From a bacterium (GTDB taxonomy: Bacteria; Vulcanimicrobiota; Xenobia; Xenobiales; JADMJV01), in contig JADMJV010000155.1 in assembly GCA_018780265.1 (NCBI GenBank), positions 8,063 through 55,078 on the forward strand: a stretch of DNA of 47,016 nt. The letters are read 5' to 3'. The notes under the pieces are model-generated. The model was not told the DNA's origin. It saw only the letters and a program-made list of their open reading frames with translations, and made no database searches. The number at the start of each line of letters is the position of its first letter. The stretch's first letter is position 1. This document shows positions 16,489 to 24,446 of the stretch, piece by piece. Both the position numbers and the translations under genes were made by a program.

Positions 16489-17088
16489 TTAGTCCAGGTC
16501 ACAAGGTTCGATCAGAGCCGGTTCACCCTGACTGAAGGCTCGTAGCAACTTGGCCTTGCCGGCCGATTTAGCGCGCAGACCGGGCCTGGGCCGAAGCCCG
16601 ACGAGTTCATGGAGAAACTGTCTGCCTTCCTCCAACGCCTGCAAGGCCTGCCCCCGTTCCTTACTGGCCTGAACATACTGCTCCGTCTGAGCCCGTCGCT
16701 CCATGACAATCTGATGGGCTGCCTGCACCGCTTCCACGAGCTGAAGGGCCGTCCAGGGCTTGCTGAGGTAGTGGGTGATCTTGCCACGGTTGACGGCCCG
16801 AATCACCGAGGTCAAATCAGCGTAGCCGGTGATCAAGATGCGTTGAACATGGGGCCAGCGTTGATACACCGAGGCCAGCAACTCGTCTCCGGACATTCTG
16901 GGCATCACTTGATCCGAGACGACCACGTCAAACTTCCCCTTCTCTAACATTTCCAAAGCCCGATGACCATCGGTTGCCGCCGAGCAGTGGCAGAAAGCAG
17001 ACAACTGGTCCACCATCACCTCCAGGACCAACTCATCGTCGTCCACCAGCAATACGCTTGGCAGAATGTTCTCTGGTACAGCATTCAT
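16489..17088 (-). CDS. Response regulator with a short C-terminal coiled coil
   Basis: A 199-residue protein. The receiver spans about 1-130 with VLLVDDDE, phosphoacceptor Asp in VVVSDQVMPRMSG, Thr in LITGYAD and Lys in YLSKPWT. The SKPW form is common in regulators that pair with HD-GYP or kinase outputs. The remaining 70 residues are a charged helical tail (ERRAQTEQYVQASKERGQAL) and a basic end, with no known output domain. It begins inside the stop of the upstream REC-kinase gene (ATGA overlap at 17085-17088), so the two are probably partners and share the promoter at 18217-18243. Confidence 0.85.
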   Translation of the reverse strand: MNAVPENILPSVLLVDDDELVLEVMVDQLSAFCHCSAATDGHRALEMLEKGKFDVVVSDQVMPRMSGDELLASVYQRWPHVQRILITGYADLTSVIRAVNRGKITHYLSKPWTALQLVEAVQAAHQIVMERRAQTEQYVQASKERGQALQALEEGRQFLHELVGLRPRPGLRAKSAGKAKLLRAFSQGEPALIEPCDLD

Positions 17089-18209
17089 CGGATGGAAACT
17101 TCCTCTCGTGAAATCGTCGGGGAAACTTGGTGCGCCAGGGGAAAATCGACCACCAATTTAGGCAGGGGGAAGGCCGACCGCTCCAAATTCGCCTCCACCT
17201 GAATGAGATGCAACTGGCGAAAGGCCACCGTCACTTCGGCGGGCTCAGGTCCAAGGAGATTGGGGTTGTATACGTTGCTCAGGGAGAAGGCGCAATCGCC
17301 GCAATCCGTGGGAGCATCACAGCTTGCGCAACTGCTGGCAATCGACAGGCGAACCTCTAAATGCAGGCGCCCACCTTCCACCCGGCTGACCAGAGAGATC
17401 CCTCCCCCATCACCGCGACGGACAGCGTAATCCAGCAGGTGAGCCGCCAACACCGTCAGAGCCTGAGCAGCCACCCCCGGGTGCACCAGCACGTCCACCT
17501 CGTCACGCACCAGGTCACGAACCCACACGCTGCCGCAATTCTTTACCGTGAGCAGGCGGCACACCAGCCGCACCAGCTCGGTAAAGGGCATACTTTCCGT
17601 CGGACATTCCTGCAGCAGGGTGGTGGTGCGCAAATCACTGACCAGCGTTTTGATGCGATCCAGCGCCTTGCCCAATACTCCAAGATACCGAGTAGACTGG
17701 CTGCATTCCGAGTGAACCCGCAGCAACTCCGCAGCCATGTGATAAGCGGCGGACAGCGGGTTGTTGACCTCATGGGCGATCAAGGAGACGACCGAACCCA
17801 TCGACGAAGTCCGCTGCTCCTGCAAGGCCCGCAACGACGCCTCGTAGAGGCGCACGGCGTTGCCCACGCGCACCAAGAGTTCGGTACGACCGACCGGTTT
17901 GGAGATGAAATCAGTAACGCCGGCTTCAAAGCTCAACTGAAGCGTGCACTCATCGTTGGACGAAGTACACATGATAATCGGTATATGGGTAAGGTGATTC
18001 CTGCTCCTCAGCCATAGTGTCAATTCGAGCCCATCTCCATCCGGCAATAGAAAGTCCACCATGATCAATCCGAAGGCCTGCTCCTCTGCCATTTCTAGAG
18101 CCTGCTGGCAGTTGCTCGCAACCTCGACGGCGTGGCCACCGCCCTCGAGGTGACGACGGGTAGTCGCTGCACAGATACAGTCATCCTCAACCAGAAGAAT
18201 CAGAGCCAT
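17085..18209 (-). CDS. REC-histidine kinase with degenerate, cysteine-rich ATPase domain
   Basis: A 374-residue soluble protein from the ATG at 18209. An N-terminal receiver has Asp52 (IMVDFLLPDGDG) and Lys104 (FISKPVG). The H-box is intact, with His146 (LIAHEVNNPLS). The following ATPase region is abnormal: the N-box Asn is missing (LAAHLLDYAVRRG) and no DxGxG or GxGxG motif is visible. Where the G1 box should be there is Cys294-x2-Cys297-x5-Cys303-x2-Cys306. The protein has about nine other cysteines. It may be a pseudokinase or phosphotransfer protein with a metal or redox site. The next gene is coupled to its stop. A sigma-28 promoter lies only 7 bases before the ATG. Confidence 0.85.
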   Translation of the reverse strand: MALILLVEDDCICAATTRRHLEGGGHAVEVASNCQQALEMAEEQAFGLIMVDFLLPDGDGLELTLWLRSRNHLTHIPIIMCTSSNDECTLQLSFEAGVTDFISKPVGRTELLVRVGNAVRLYEASLRALQEQRTSSMGSVVSLIAHEVNNPLSAAYHMAAELLRVHSECSQSTRYLGVLGKALDRIKTLVSDLRTTTLLQECPTESMPFTELVRLVCRLLTVKNCGSVWVRDLVRDEVDVLVHPGVAAQALTVLAAHLLDYAVRRGDGGGISLVSRVEGGRLHLEVRLSIASSCASCDAPTDCGDCAFSLSNVYNPNLLGPEPAEVTVAFRQLHLIQVEANLERSAFPLPKLVVDFPLAHQVSPTISREEVSIR

Positions 18210-18216
18210 GGTCCTT

Positions 18217-18243
18217 TTGTCGGAATATCCTGCCAAAACTTTA
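18217..18243 (-). promoter_or_regulatory. Sigma-28 type promoter for the REC-kinase gene
   Basis: Minus strand: TAAAGTTT (18243-18236, exact consensus), 11 bases, TCCGACAA (18224-18217, six of eight). The last base of the -10 is seven bases from the ATG at 18209, so the transcript would begin at or next to the start codon. Confidence 0.6.
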
Positions 18244-18257
18244 GTGAAGTGCAGAGG

Positions 18258-18285
18258 TTAAGGATTCAGCAAAGCCTGACGATAA
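18258..18285 (+). promoter_or_regulatory. Sigma-28 type promoter for the cheX operon
   Basis: TTAAGGAT (18258-18265), then GACGATAA (18278-18285, seven of eight). Counting from TAAG at 18259 the gap is the consensus 15 bases. It is back-to-back with the leftward promoter at 18217-18243 and lies 40 bases before cheX. Confidence 0.55.
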
Positions 18286-18325
18286 AAATCCACACAGTGT
18301 TTCGCAAGCAATGAAAGGCAAGGAC

Positions 18326-18868
18326 ATGGCCCAATCCGATTCGGAGAAATGCGCTCAGTATTTTCTGCAAGCGACAGGCGAGGTCCTCAAGCTGGTCCTG
18401 AATGAAGCAGGCGTTCGCGAGGAAGTAACCGGTATGGCCCATTCAGGCGCTGTCTCGGACGTGGTCGTCATTCTTGGGCTCACGGGCGAGGCCCAGGAAG
18501 GCCGGGTATTGTTTGAGCTGACCCACGACACCGCCTTGAGAATTGTGGGAGCCATGAATTCCGGGGAAGAGTTTGATGAACTCAACGAAATGGCCAGGGC
18601 GACCGTGGCCGAGTTGGGAAATTTGGTGGCCGGGCGCGCCCTCACCCTGTTCAATGACGCGGGCGGAAATTTGCACCTATCCCCGCCCCTGCTACTCTAC
18701 GGGGTTGGGATACGCATCGCCCACTTTAGCCCGGCCAATCGGATGTCGGTCCTGTCCTCTTTGGGCGAGGTGGGGGTGAACCTCTGGCTCCGCCCCAAAA
18801 CCAACTCAGCTCGACTTCCAAAGCGCCCTGCGGCGGGAAATCCCGCCGCCAGCGAACTCATCCGGTAA
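18326..18868 (+). CDS. cheX: CheX-type CheY-P phosphatase
   Basis: A 180-residue protein of the CheC/CheX/FliY phosphatase family. The hallmark ExxN is present (VAELGNLVAGRALTLF), preceded by the usual NEMARATVAE helix, and the end of the fold (MSVLSSLGEVGVNLWL) resembles CheX. It should dephosphorylate CheY-P. The start at 18326 has AAAGG seven bases upstream; the ATG at 18311 has no ribosome site. It leads an operon with a CheY-like gene, fliM and fliY, so it probably acts near the switch complex. A sigma-28 promoter lies at 18258-18285. The C-terminal 25 residues are basic and Pro/Ala-rich and may be disordered. Confidence 0.85.
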   Translation: MAQSDSEKCAQYFLQATGEVLKLVLNEAGVREEVTGMAHSGAVSDVVVILGLTGEAQEGRVLFELTHDTALRIVGAMNSGEEFDELNEMARATVAELGNLVAGRALTLFNDAGGNLHLSPPLLLYGVGIRIAHFSPANRMSVLSSLGEVGVNLWLRPKTNSARLPKRPAAGNPAASELIR

Positions 18869-18882
18869 AGGAGCATCAGGCT

Positions 18883-19296
18883 ATGTCCGAGACATTGCAA
18901 ATCAGAAAAGCAGACGGGTCCCCCTACCGATTTATGATCGTGGACGACTCCGAGTTCATCCTAAAAAGCCTTAAGGTGACCATCAGCCTGTTGGGCGGCG
19001 AGGTCGTGGGCGAAAGCAAAGACGGCACGGAGGCCATCGATATCTACAAGAAGGTCCGCCCTGACGTGGTCACCTGTGACATTGTGATGCCGACGATGAG
19101 TGGCGTCGAAGTGGTCAAACACCTGGTCAATTTAGACCCCGAAGCCAAAGTCATCATGGTATCCAGTCTGGGCCACAAGGAAATGATTGAACAGGCGGTC
19201 AGTCGAGGAGCCAAGTATTTCATTGTAAAGCCCTTCAAACCGGCCGAAGCGGCCATGGCCATAGGAGCGGTGATCAAGAAGTTATTCCGCCATTGA
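18883..19296 (+). CDS. cheY: Second CheY-type response regulator
   Basis: A 137-residue stand-alone receiver with a short N-terminal extension. It has FMIVDDSEF, phosphoacceptor Asp in VVTCDIVMPTMSG, Ser in MVSSLGHK and Lys in FIVKPFKP. AAAGGAG lies upstream of the ATG. It lies between cheX and fliM, which points to the CheY that binds FliM and is reset by CheX. The LGHK and GAKYFIVKPF segments resemble CheY proteins found beside fliM/fliY in Firmicutes, Spirochaetes and Thermotogae. Confidence 0.88.
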   Translation: MSETLQIRKADGSPYRFMIVDDSEFILKSLKVTISLLGGEVVGESKDGTEAIDIYKKVRPDVVTCDIVMPTMSGVEVVKHLVNLDPEAKVIMVSSLGHKEMIEQAVSRGAKYFIVKPFKPAEAAMAIGAVIKKLFRH

Positions 19297-19355
19297 ACCT
19301 GGAGCAAGTGTCTATCCCGCCTCTGCACAATGTAAATTGCCGGAGGTGATATCGA

Positions 19356-20372
19356 ATGGGAAACCTCAATCAGTCCGAAATCGACGAACTGCTCAACAAC
19401 CTGGCAGGCCAATCTCGTCCATCCAGCACGGCCTCGCCCGCAAGCCAGGCCAAGCTCCGGATTTCTGAGTTTGAGCCGATTCTGGAAGACGACTCCGTTC
19501 CCGCGGATGCTCCCAGGCGAAGCCACCGCCTCTATGATTTCAGACGTCCCGAAAAGCTCTCCAAAGACCAGGCACGTCAGTTACGGACGCACTTCGGCCT
19601 GTTCTGGCGTCGGGTGGCCAACTACCTGGCCAACTTGAGTCGCAGCAGCGTCGAGGTGGAATTGGTGGAACTGGATCAGACCACCTACAAAGAAATTTTC
19701 ACCGCCCACGGGATGTCCGTAGTCATGTCCACCTTTCAGTTGGCCGGGGAATTTCAAGGAATGCTCAAGCTCGACTTGAGTCAAGTGTTCAGTCTGATCG
19801 ACCGCTTGATGGGGGGCACCGGCATTTGCTCCGTCCGCCCCCGCCCTCTCACCGAATTCGAGCGAAACTTGTGCACCGAACTCTTCGGCAAAATGCTCTC
19901 CTTTTATGCCGCAATTTGTGGAGATTGGACCCATCAGATAGAGAACTTAGAAACCGACGAACGGCTCTTACCTCGCAAACTGTCGGCTGACGAAACCATG
20001 GTTCGCGCCGTCTACGACCTGAGACTGGGCGGCGTCAACGGTTATCTCAGCCTGTACGTGCCCGTCAAATCCCTGGCCGGCGTCTTCGGGGGAACAACCC
20101 ATGGCCTGAAGGTAGACCGGGAAGTGCGCCTGGAAGACATCTCTCCTGTGGTAGCCCGGCTTCGACTGCCCGTTTCTGTCATCTTGGGGGAAACGAAGTT
20201 GGCCGCCGAAATCGTGGCCAACTTGAAACCCGGGTCGGTCATTGCCCTCCAACAGGAGGAAAGTCAACCCCTCAAAGTGACCGTGGGTAATCAGGCCCGC
20301 TTTGGGGCCAGGCCCGGCCTGGTGGGCAACCGAATGGCAGTTACCATCGTAGGAAAATGGGAGGCAACATGA
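19356..20372 (+). CDS. fliM: Flagellar motor switch protein FliM
   Basis: The 338-residue protein begins with the CheY-P docking peptide NLNQSEIDELLNNL, close to the usual LSQSEIDALL. A CheC-like middle domain (about 55-245) follows, with the DFRRPEKLSKDQARQLRTHF segment and the GGTG turn, and a SpoA C-terminal domain (about 255-335). Together with FliG and FliY/FliN it forms the C-ring. The ATG has GGAGG eight bases upstream. Its TGA overlaps the fliY ATG. A 59-base gap separates it from cheY, with no clear terminator. Confidence 0.95.
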   Translation: MGNLNQSEIDELLNNLAGQSRPSSTASPASQAKLRISEFEPILEDDSVPADAPRRSHRLYDFRRPEKLSKDQARQLRTHFGLFWRRVANYLANLSRSSVEVELVELDQTTYKEIFTAHGMSVVMSTFQLAGEFQGMLKLDLSQVFSLIDRLMGGTGICSVRPRPLTEFERNLCTELFGKMLSFYAAICGDWTHQIENLETDERLLPRKLSADETMVRAVYDLRLGGVNGYLSLYVPVKSLAGVFGGTTHGLKVDREVRLEDISPVVARLRLPVSVILGETKLAAEIVANLKPGSVIALQQEESQPLKVTVGNQARFGARPGLVGNRMAVTIVGKWEAT

Positions 20373-21280
20373 ACGGACTGGAGCCCGCCCTGCAGACGCT
20401 CTCGAGCTGGATGGCCAGCGCATCTGAAACCTTATCCATTATTCTCAATCAGGGGGTAACCCCCGATGCCGCCAGCCACAGCCTGCTAACCGTCGAGGAG
20501 CTGCGCGACAAAGCTTGGGACGGGGTAGTCTTCCCGGCGCGGCTATTTGGAGGCGTCGAAGGCGAGCTGCAGTTGCTGCTCAACCGTGGCCATGCCAATA
20601 CCTTGATCGACCTGTTGGTAGGCGGCACCGGAGTGGACTCCTCGGAGGAGCTGACCGAACTCCACCACACTGTGCTGCAGGAGGCCGTCCAGCAGGTGGT
20701 TGCGGGGCTGTCGGACCAACTCACTCATCTACGGGGTCAGGCCGTAAAAATTCGCCTTTCGCCAGCCCTGACGGCCCTGCGCACGGACGGTGGGGGCGAG
20801 TTGCGTCTTTGGTGGGATTGCCCCCTGAGCCTGGAGGAGGGGCCCGGATTAGGATTTTCGGTCCTTTGCCCGGCCAGCGTGGTAGCCCAGCTTGGTCCTA
20901 ACGCGGTCGAAGCGCCGGCCAGACCCCCGCGCGGACACGCCCACGAAGGCCCTAGAGAATCCATTGAACGACCGCGTTTTAACGAACTGAAGCCCACTCC
21001 AGAAAATGTCCGCAAAGGGCACCTGGAACTCATTTTGGATGTTCCCCTCCAGGTCCAGGTGGTGCTGGGACGAACCACGATGATGGTCCAGGAGTTGATC
21101 CACCTTGGCGAAGGTTCCATTTTGGAGCTCGACAAGCTGGCCGGTGAACCGGTGGAACTGTTTGTGAACGACCGAATGGTGGCTTATGGAGAGGTGATCG
21201 TCATCGACGAACGCTTTGGGGTCAAAGTCTTAGAACTGGCCTCCGATCGACGCCCGCTCAAGCCAGCCTCTTCCCTGTAA
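20369..21280 (+). CDS. fliY: Flagellar motor switch protein FliY/FliN
   Basis: A 303-residue protein. A C-terminal SpoA/FliN domain (about 220-300: LELILDVPLQVQVVLGRTTM, then ILELDKLAGEPVELFVNDR) is preceded by a CheC-like domain (about 25-175), which is the FliY arrangement. At the phosphatase position it reads LQEAVQQVVAG, so the family ExxN is ExxQ and phosphatase activity is doubtful; CheX upstream may carry that role. The ATG at 20369 overlaps the fliM stop and follows GGGAGG. A long Pro-rich linker (about 180-215) joins the two domains. Confidence 0.9.
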   Translation: MNGLEPALQTLSSWMASASETLSIILNQGVTPDAASHSLLTVEELRDKAWDGVVFPARLFGGVEGELQLLLNRGHANTLIDLLVGGTGVDSSEELTELHHTVLQEAVQQVVAGLSDQLTHLRGQAVKIRLSPALTALRTDGGGELRLWWDCPLSLEEGPGLGFSVLCPASVVAQLGPNAVEAPARPPRGHAHEGPRESIERPRFNELKPTPENVRKGHLELILDVPLQVQVVLGRTTMMVQELIHLGEGSILELDKLAGEPVELFVNDRMVAYGEVIVIDERFGVKVLELASDRRPLKPASSL

Positions 21281-21285
21281 AAAGC

Positions 21286-21312
21286 TAAAGTCCAGGCCCA
21301 TTCGGCCGATAT
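21286..21312 (+). promoter_or_regulatory. Sigma-28 (FliA) type promoter for the REC-Hpt gene
   Basis: TAAAGTCC (21286-21293), 11 bases, GCCGATAT (21305-21312). Six of eight and seven of eight bases match the FliA consensus with exact spacing. It lies in the 66-base gap after fliY and 34 bases before the GTG start. Confidence 0.8.
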
Positions 21313-21346
21313 ACCTCAGGGGTAGAATCCCTGCTGAGGAGGCAAT

Positions 21347-22168
21347 GTGGAAAATCTGGCCGAGCGAAATCCCCTGCAAATCATGATTGTAGATGACGTG
21401 CCCATCAACCGGAGGGTGCTCGGCCTTCTACTCTCCCGGTTGGGTTACCGACCCGATCTTGCCGAGAGCGGATCGGCGGTTCTTTCGATGCTATCCCGGC
21501 GAACTTACGACCTGATTTTCATGGATATCAATATGCCCGATATGGACGGAATCGCCACCATTCGTCAAATTCGTAGCCTGCCCACGCTGGCTCATCAACC
21601 GCGAATTGTGGCGGTCACAGGGAACTTGCAGTGGCGCAAAGCCGAAATCGTGACCGCCGGAGCGGACGGGGTCATGGTCAAGCCGGTCCATTTCCATCAA
21701 TTGAAACGGATGTTTTTGCTGGACGACCGGCAACCTTCGCCTCACAGCCCGGCGGTGTCGCACTCTACAGCCGATATTCTGGACCAGAAGATCGTGCAAT
21801 CCCTGATCAGCCTTGACGACGGTGACTTCATCCGCGACCTGGTAGAAACAGCCGACCGCGAACTACCCACCGAGGTAGACCTCCTGGAGACCGCCTTACG
21901 GTCGGGCACCGCCGACTCGGCCATTGCGCATGCGCACCGCCTGCGCGGCGCCGCAGCCACCTTGGGCGGGCGCGATTTGGCCACTCAGGCGGGAATCATG
22001 GAATGCCTGGCCCGTCGGGGCGATCTTGAAGCACCGCTGGACCATCTGGTGGCCATCCGATCCACCCTATCCTTGACGCTGCTTGAGCTTCGCCGACTGG
22101 CTTCAAAACCGCCGAACGCTCAGGTGGGCCCCAAAATGTGCAATTTTCGGGCGGCCTCCAGTGCCTGA
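21347..22168 (+). CDS. Response regulator with Hpt domain (REC-Hpt)
   Basis: A 273-residue protein starting at GTG 21347, after GAGGAGG. The receiver (about 10-125) has Asp60 (LIFMDINMPDMDG) and Lys in VMVKPVHF. An Hpt domain (about 145-255) has the phosphorylatable His197 in AHRLRGAAATLGG. Such proteins pass phosphate between a hybrid kinase and a second receiver. Several hybrid kinases in this window (1176-3305, 32393-35449) could be partners. It has its own sigma-28 promoter. The last 49 bases overlap the convergent regulator gene. Confidence 0.88.
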   Translation: MENLAERNPLQIMIVDDVPINRRVLGLLLSRLGYRPDLAESGSAVLSMLSRRTYDLIFMDINMPDMDGIATIRQIRSLPTLAHQPRIVAVTGNLQWRKAEIVTAGADGVMVKPVHFHQLKRMFLLDDRQPSPHSPAVSHSTADILDQKIVQSLISLDDGDFIRDLVETADRELPTEVDLLETALRSGTADSAIAHAHRLRGAAATLGGRDLATQAGIMECLARRGDLEAPLDHLVAIRSTLSLTLLELRRLASKPPNAQVGPKMCNFRAASSA

Positions 22169-22755
22169 ATCAGGTTTTTGCAGTTGAGGCGTCGCAGGAT
22201 CTGGCTGCGATATTTCTCTACGGTTTTCGGTGACAATGACAATTCCTCGGCGATTTGACGTGTTGTCAGCCCCAGCGAAATCTTCTGAAGGATGGTACTA
22301 TGCCGTTCAGAAAGGAGGTTCAACCGATTGGGGTCTTTATTGCGCACAGCCTCCGCCAGAGCGGCTGAGGCCTGGCCGGCAAAATAGTCCCGCCCTGCCG
22401 CCACTAACCGAATCGCGCGGACCAGCTCGTCCACCGAGGACGACTTAGGAACGTAGCCTCGCACACCCGCCTCTACCAGTGACAAGACCTCCCTGGCATC
22501 CACTCGGTAAGACAAAATCACGATCCCCTGAGCGGGATTTTTTTCCAAGATTCTCAAGGACAGTTGTTGACCATTTTGGCCGGGTAGATCCAGGTCGGTC
22601 ACAACCACGTCAGCATCTTGACTCGACAGTAGTTCCCAGGCCTTGCCAGCGCACCCGGCCATGCCGACCACCTGGAGACCCGCATCCTTTTCAAGAAAAC
22701 TGGCCAGCGCGTTTCGGACCATATCATGATCGTCAACCAAAATCAGCTTTATCAA
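22120..22755 (-). CDS. NarL/FixJ-type DNA-binding response regulator
   Basis: A 211-residue protein. The receiver has LILVDDHDM, phosphoacceptor Asp in VVVTDLDLPGQNG and Lys in GYVPKSSS. A LuxR-type helix-turn-helix follows (about 145-205), with LSERHSTILQKISLGLTTRQ and IAEELSLSPKTVEKYRSQIL. The start is TTG at 22755, with GGAGGG four bases upstream. It lies downstream of flgI on the same strand but with its own 78-base gap, so it may be separately transcribed. Target genes are unknown. The 3' end overlaps the REC-Hpt gene by 49 bp. Confidence 0.9.
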   Translation of the reverse strand: MIKLILVDDHDMVRNALASFLEKDAGLQVVGMAGCAGKAWELLSSQDADVVVTDLDLPGQNGQQLSLRILEKNPAQGIVILSYRVDAREVLSLVEAGVRGYVPKSSSVDELVRAIRLVAAGRDYFAGQASAALAEAVRNKDPNRLNLLSERHSTILQKISLGLTTRQIAEELSLSPKTVEKYRSQILRRLNCKNLIQALEAARKLHILGPT

Positions 22756-22833
22756 GCGTCCCTCCAGTTGTATGCAACTGTTCGCCCGCCAGCTCGCATT
22801 CCCCTGGACTGCAGTCGGTAAAAGGCCTCGAGT

Positions 22834-23856
22834 TCACCGGATCAGCAACTCACCGGACAGAGATCCAACCTTGTGCAACGTCTGCACCACTCCCAAAATT
22901 TCGCGGGGCGTGGCCCCGGCCTTTTGGAGGGACTCTACCACGCTGCGTAGCGTCGCACCCTGTGACCCAATTTCAAGCGTGACACCCCGGTGGCTGATCA
23001 CGGTGGGCATGAGTCTGACCTCAGATCCTGCCACCACCGTACCCGTCCTCTCGTCACAAATGATCCTGGCGGACCGGTCCAACTCAACCTCCACCTCCCC
23101 AGCGCGAGCCAACTGACCCATGGAATCGGCGCCCGGGCCAAAATCCATCTCGATGGTGCCGGGCCCAACCACTCGGGCCGCCAGTCCCTGCCCGGTCAGT
23201 GCCGTGGCCACCCGGGTGGCCGTGCTCAAATCAGGTTGAAAAAGCTCCCAATAAACCTTGGCGCGGGTCAGGGCCGGGCTTTCCAGATTCTGACTGACCG
23301 TTCCGGCCAGTGTAGCCACTCCGGTCACGGCAGGCTTGCTGCCCTGAACCGCTGTGGTGGGAGACAAAGAAGACACACTCCCCTGAGCGGAGCCATACAC
23401 CTTTCCATCCGGTCCCCGCAAAAGAGAAGACAGCAATGTGCCACCCTGCAGGTCCTTGGCATCTCCTAAACTGGAAACCCGCACATCGATTCGGTCGCCT
23501 GAGCGACAATAAGCAGGAAGTTCCGCGGTGACGGCCACCACCGCGACATTTCGATTGAGACCGTTGCTGAGAGCGGGATTTAACTGCATACCCAGTTGGG
23601 TCAGCAGATTGACCACCAGCGGGGAGCTCAGGGCGCTCTGGCTATCCCCCGAATTGGGCAGACCGGCAACCAGCCCATAGCCCGTCAGGCTATGCTGATT
23701 GAGCCCGGCCACCCGGGCAATGTCCTTCAGTCGGGAACGAGCCAGAGGCGCGGGGCGGGCCAGAGGAGAAATCGGTCCCCCCAGTTCTATTTTGATGGGG
23801 ATCGGCTCGGCCCAAACCGACGCTGCCACAGCTATGCTCAAGATCAATCGGCGCAT
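22834..23856 (-). CDS. flgI: Flagellar P-ring protein FlgI
   Basis: From the ATG at 23856 the product is 340 residues with a signal peptide (MRRLILSIAVAASVWA), as expected for a periplasmic protein. Family segments are LKDIARVAGLNQHSLTGYGL, then VAGLPNSGDSQSA, the IDVRVSSLGDAKDLQGGTLL region and the C-terminal block (ATLRSVVESLQKAGATPREI). FlgI forms the ring around the rod in the peptidoglycan layer. It ends the flgF-flgG-flgA-flgH-flgI operon, 32 bases after flgH. Its presence is strong evidence of a diderm envelope. Confidence 0.95.
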   Translation of the reverse strand: MRRLILSIAVAASVWAEPIPIKIELGGPISPLARPAPLARSRLKDIARVAGLNQHSLTGYGLVAGLPNSGDSQSALSSPLVVNLLTQLGMQLNPALSNGLNRNVAVVAVTAELPAYCRSGDRIDVRVSSLGDAKDLQGGTLLSSLLRGPDGKVYGSAQGSVSSLSPTTAVQGSKPAVTGVATLAGTVSQNLESPALTRAKVYWELFQPDLSTATRVATALTGQGLAARVVGPGTIEMDFGPGADSMGQLARAGEVEVELDRSARIICDERTGTVVAGSEVRLMPTVISHRGVTLEIGSQGATLRSVVESLQKAGATPREILGVVQTLHKVGSLSGELLIR

Positions 23857-23888
23857 GATTTTGACATTACCCCCGGCCACACAAAGTA

Positions 23889-24446
23889 CTAGCGAAAAGG
23901 AGCCAGCAGGAAATCAAAAATTCCAAAGCCACTGCCCGTCGGGCTGGACTGGGCGCCATCCACCAACACCTGGGCATCCGCCAGGCGGTCCGAAGACACC
24001 GAGTTGTTCAAACCGATGTCCTGGCGGCGAACCCGGCCACGCAATTCAAGTTCGCGAAGCTTACCATCAAGTTCCACGCTGTTGCGAGCTTCCAGCACAA
24101 TCACGTTGCCTGGTTCCACCGAGGCAACCCTGGCCGTAACCGTATATTGAAATTGGGATTGGGACGAAGCCGACTCCTTTCGCTGCATGTCGCCCTTGCT
24201 GTTCATGCCCCCTCCCAAAAAGAGCTTGAGCAGGCCCTTGCCTATCGGAAGATCGACGTTGCTCTCGGACTGGTTTTGAATATTGACTTCCTGACTCGTA
24301 GAAACTCTGTCTGTGATGATGACGGTGACCAGTTCGCCGGGCTGCAGTGGCCTCATTGCGTAGAGGTCCTGGCCCTGCGGGTCCAGCAAGGAATCGGCCC
24401 AGGCTGTCGCCGAATACGTGAACAAAATAACCAACAAGCGCTTCAT
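23889..24446 (-). CDS. flgH: Flagellar L-ring protein FlgH (no lipobox cysteine)
   Basis: A 185-residue protein with a hydrophobic leader and the FlgH core: LQPGELVTVIITDRVSTSQE, then the ARVASVEPGNVIVLEARNSV segment and GRVRRQDIGLNNSVSSDRLA. The family forms the outer-membrane L-ring and is usually a lipoprotein with a Cys after the signal peptide. Here the leader ends ATAWAD and the whole protein has no Cys, so it is probably cleaved by signal peptidase I and not lipidated. The start overlaps the stop of flgA by four bases. Confidence 0.92.
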   Translation of the reverse strand: MKRLLVILFTYSATAWADSLLDPQGQDLYAMRPLQPGELVTVIITDRVSTSQEVNIQNQSESNVDLPIGKGLLKLFLGGGMNSKGDMQRKESASSQSQFQYTVTARVASVEPGNVIVLEARNSVELDGKLRELELRGRVRRQDIGLNNSVSSDRLADAQVLVDGAQSSPTGSGFGIFDFLLAPFR

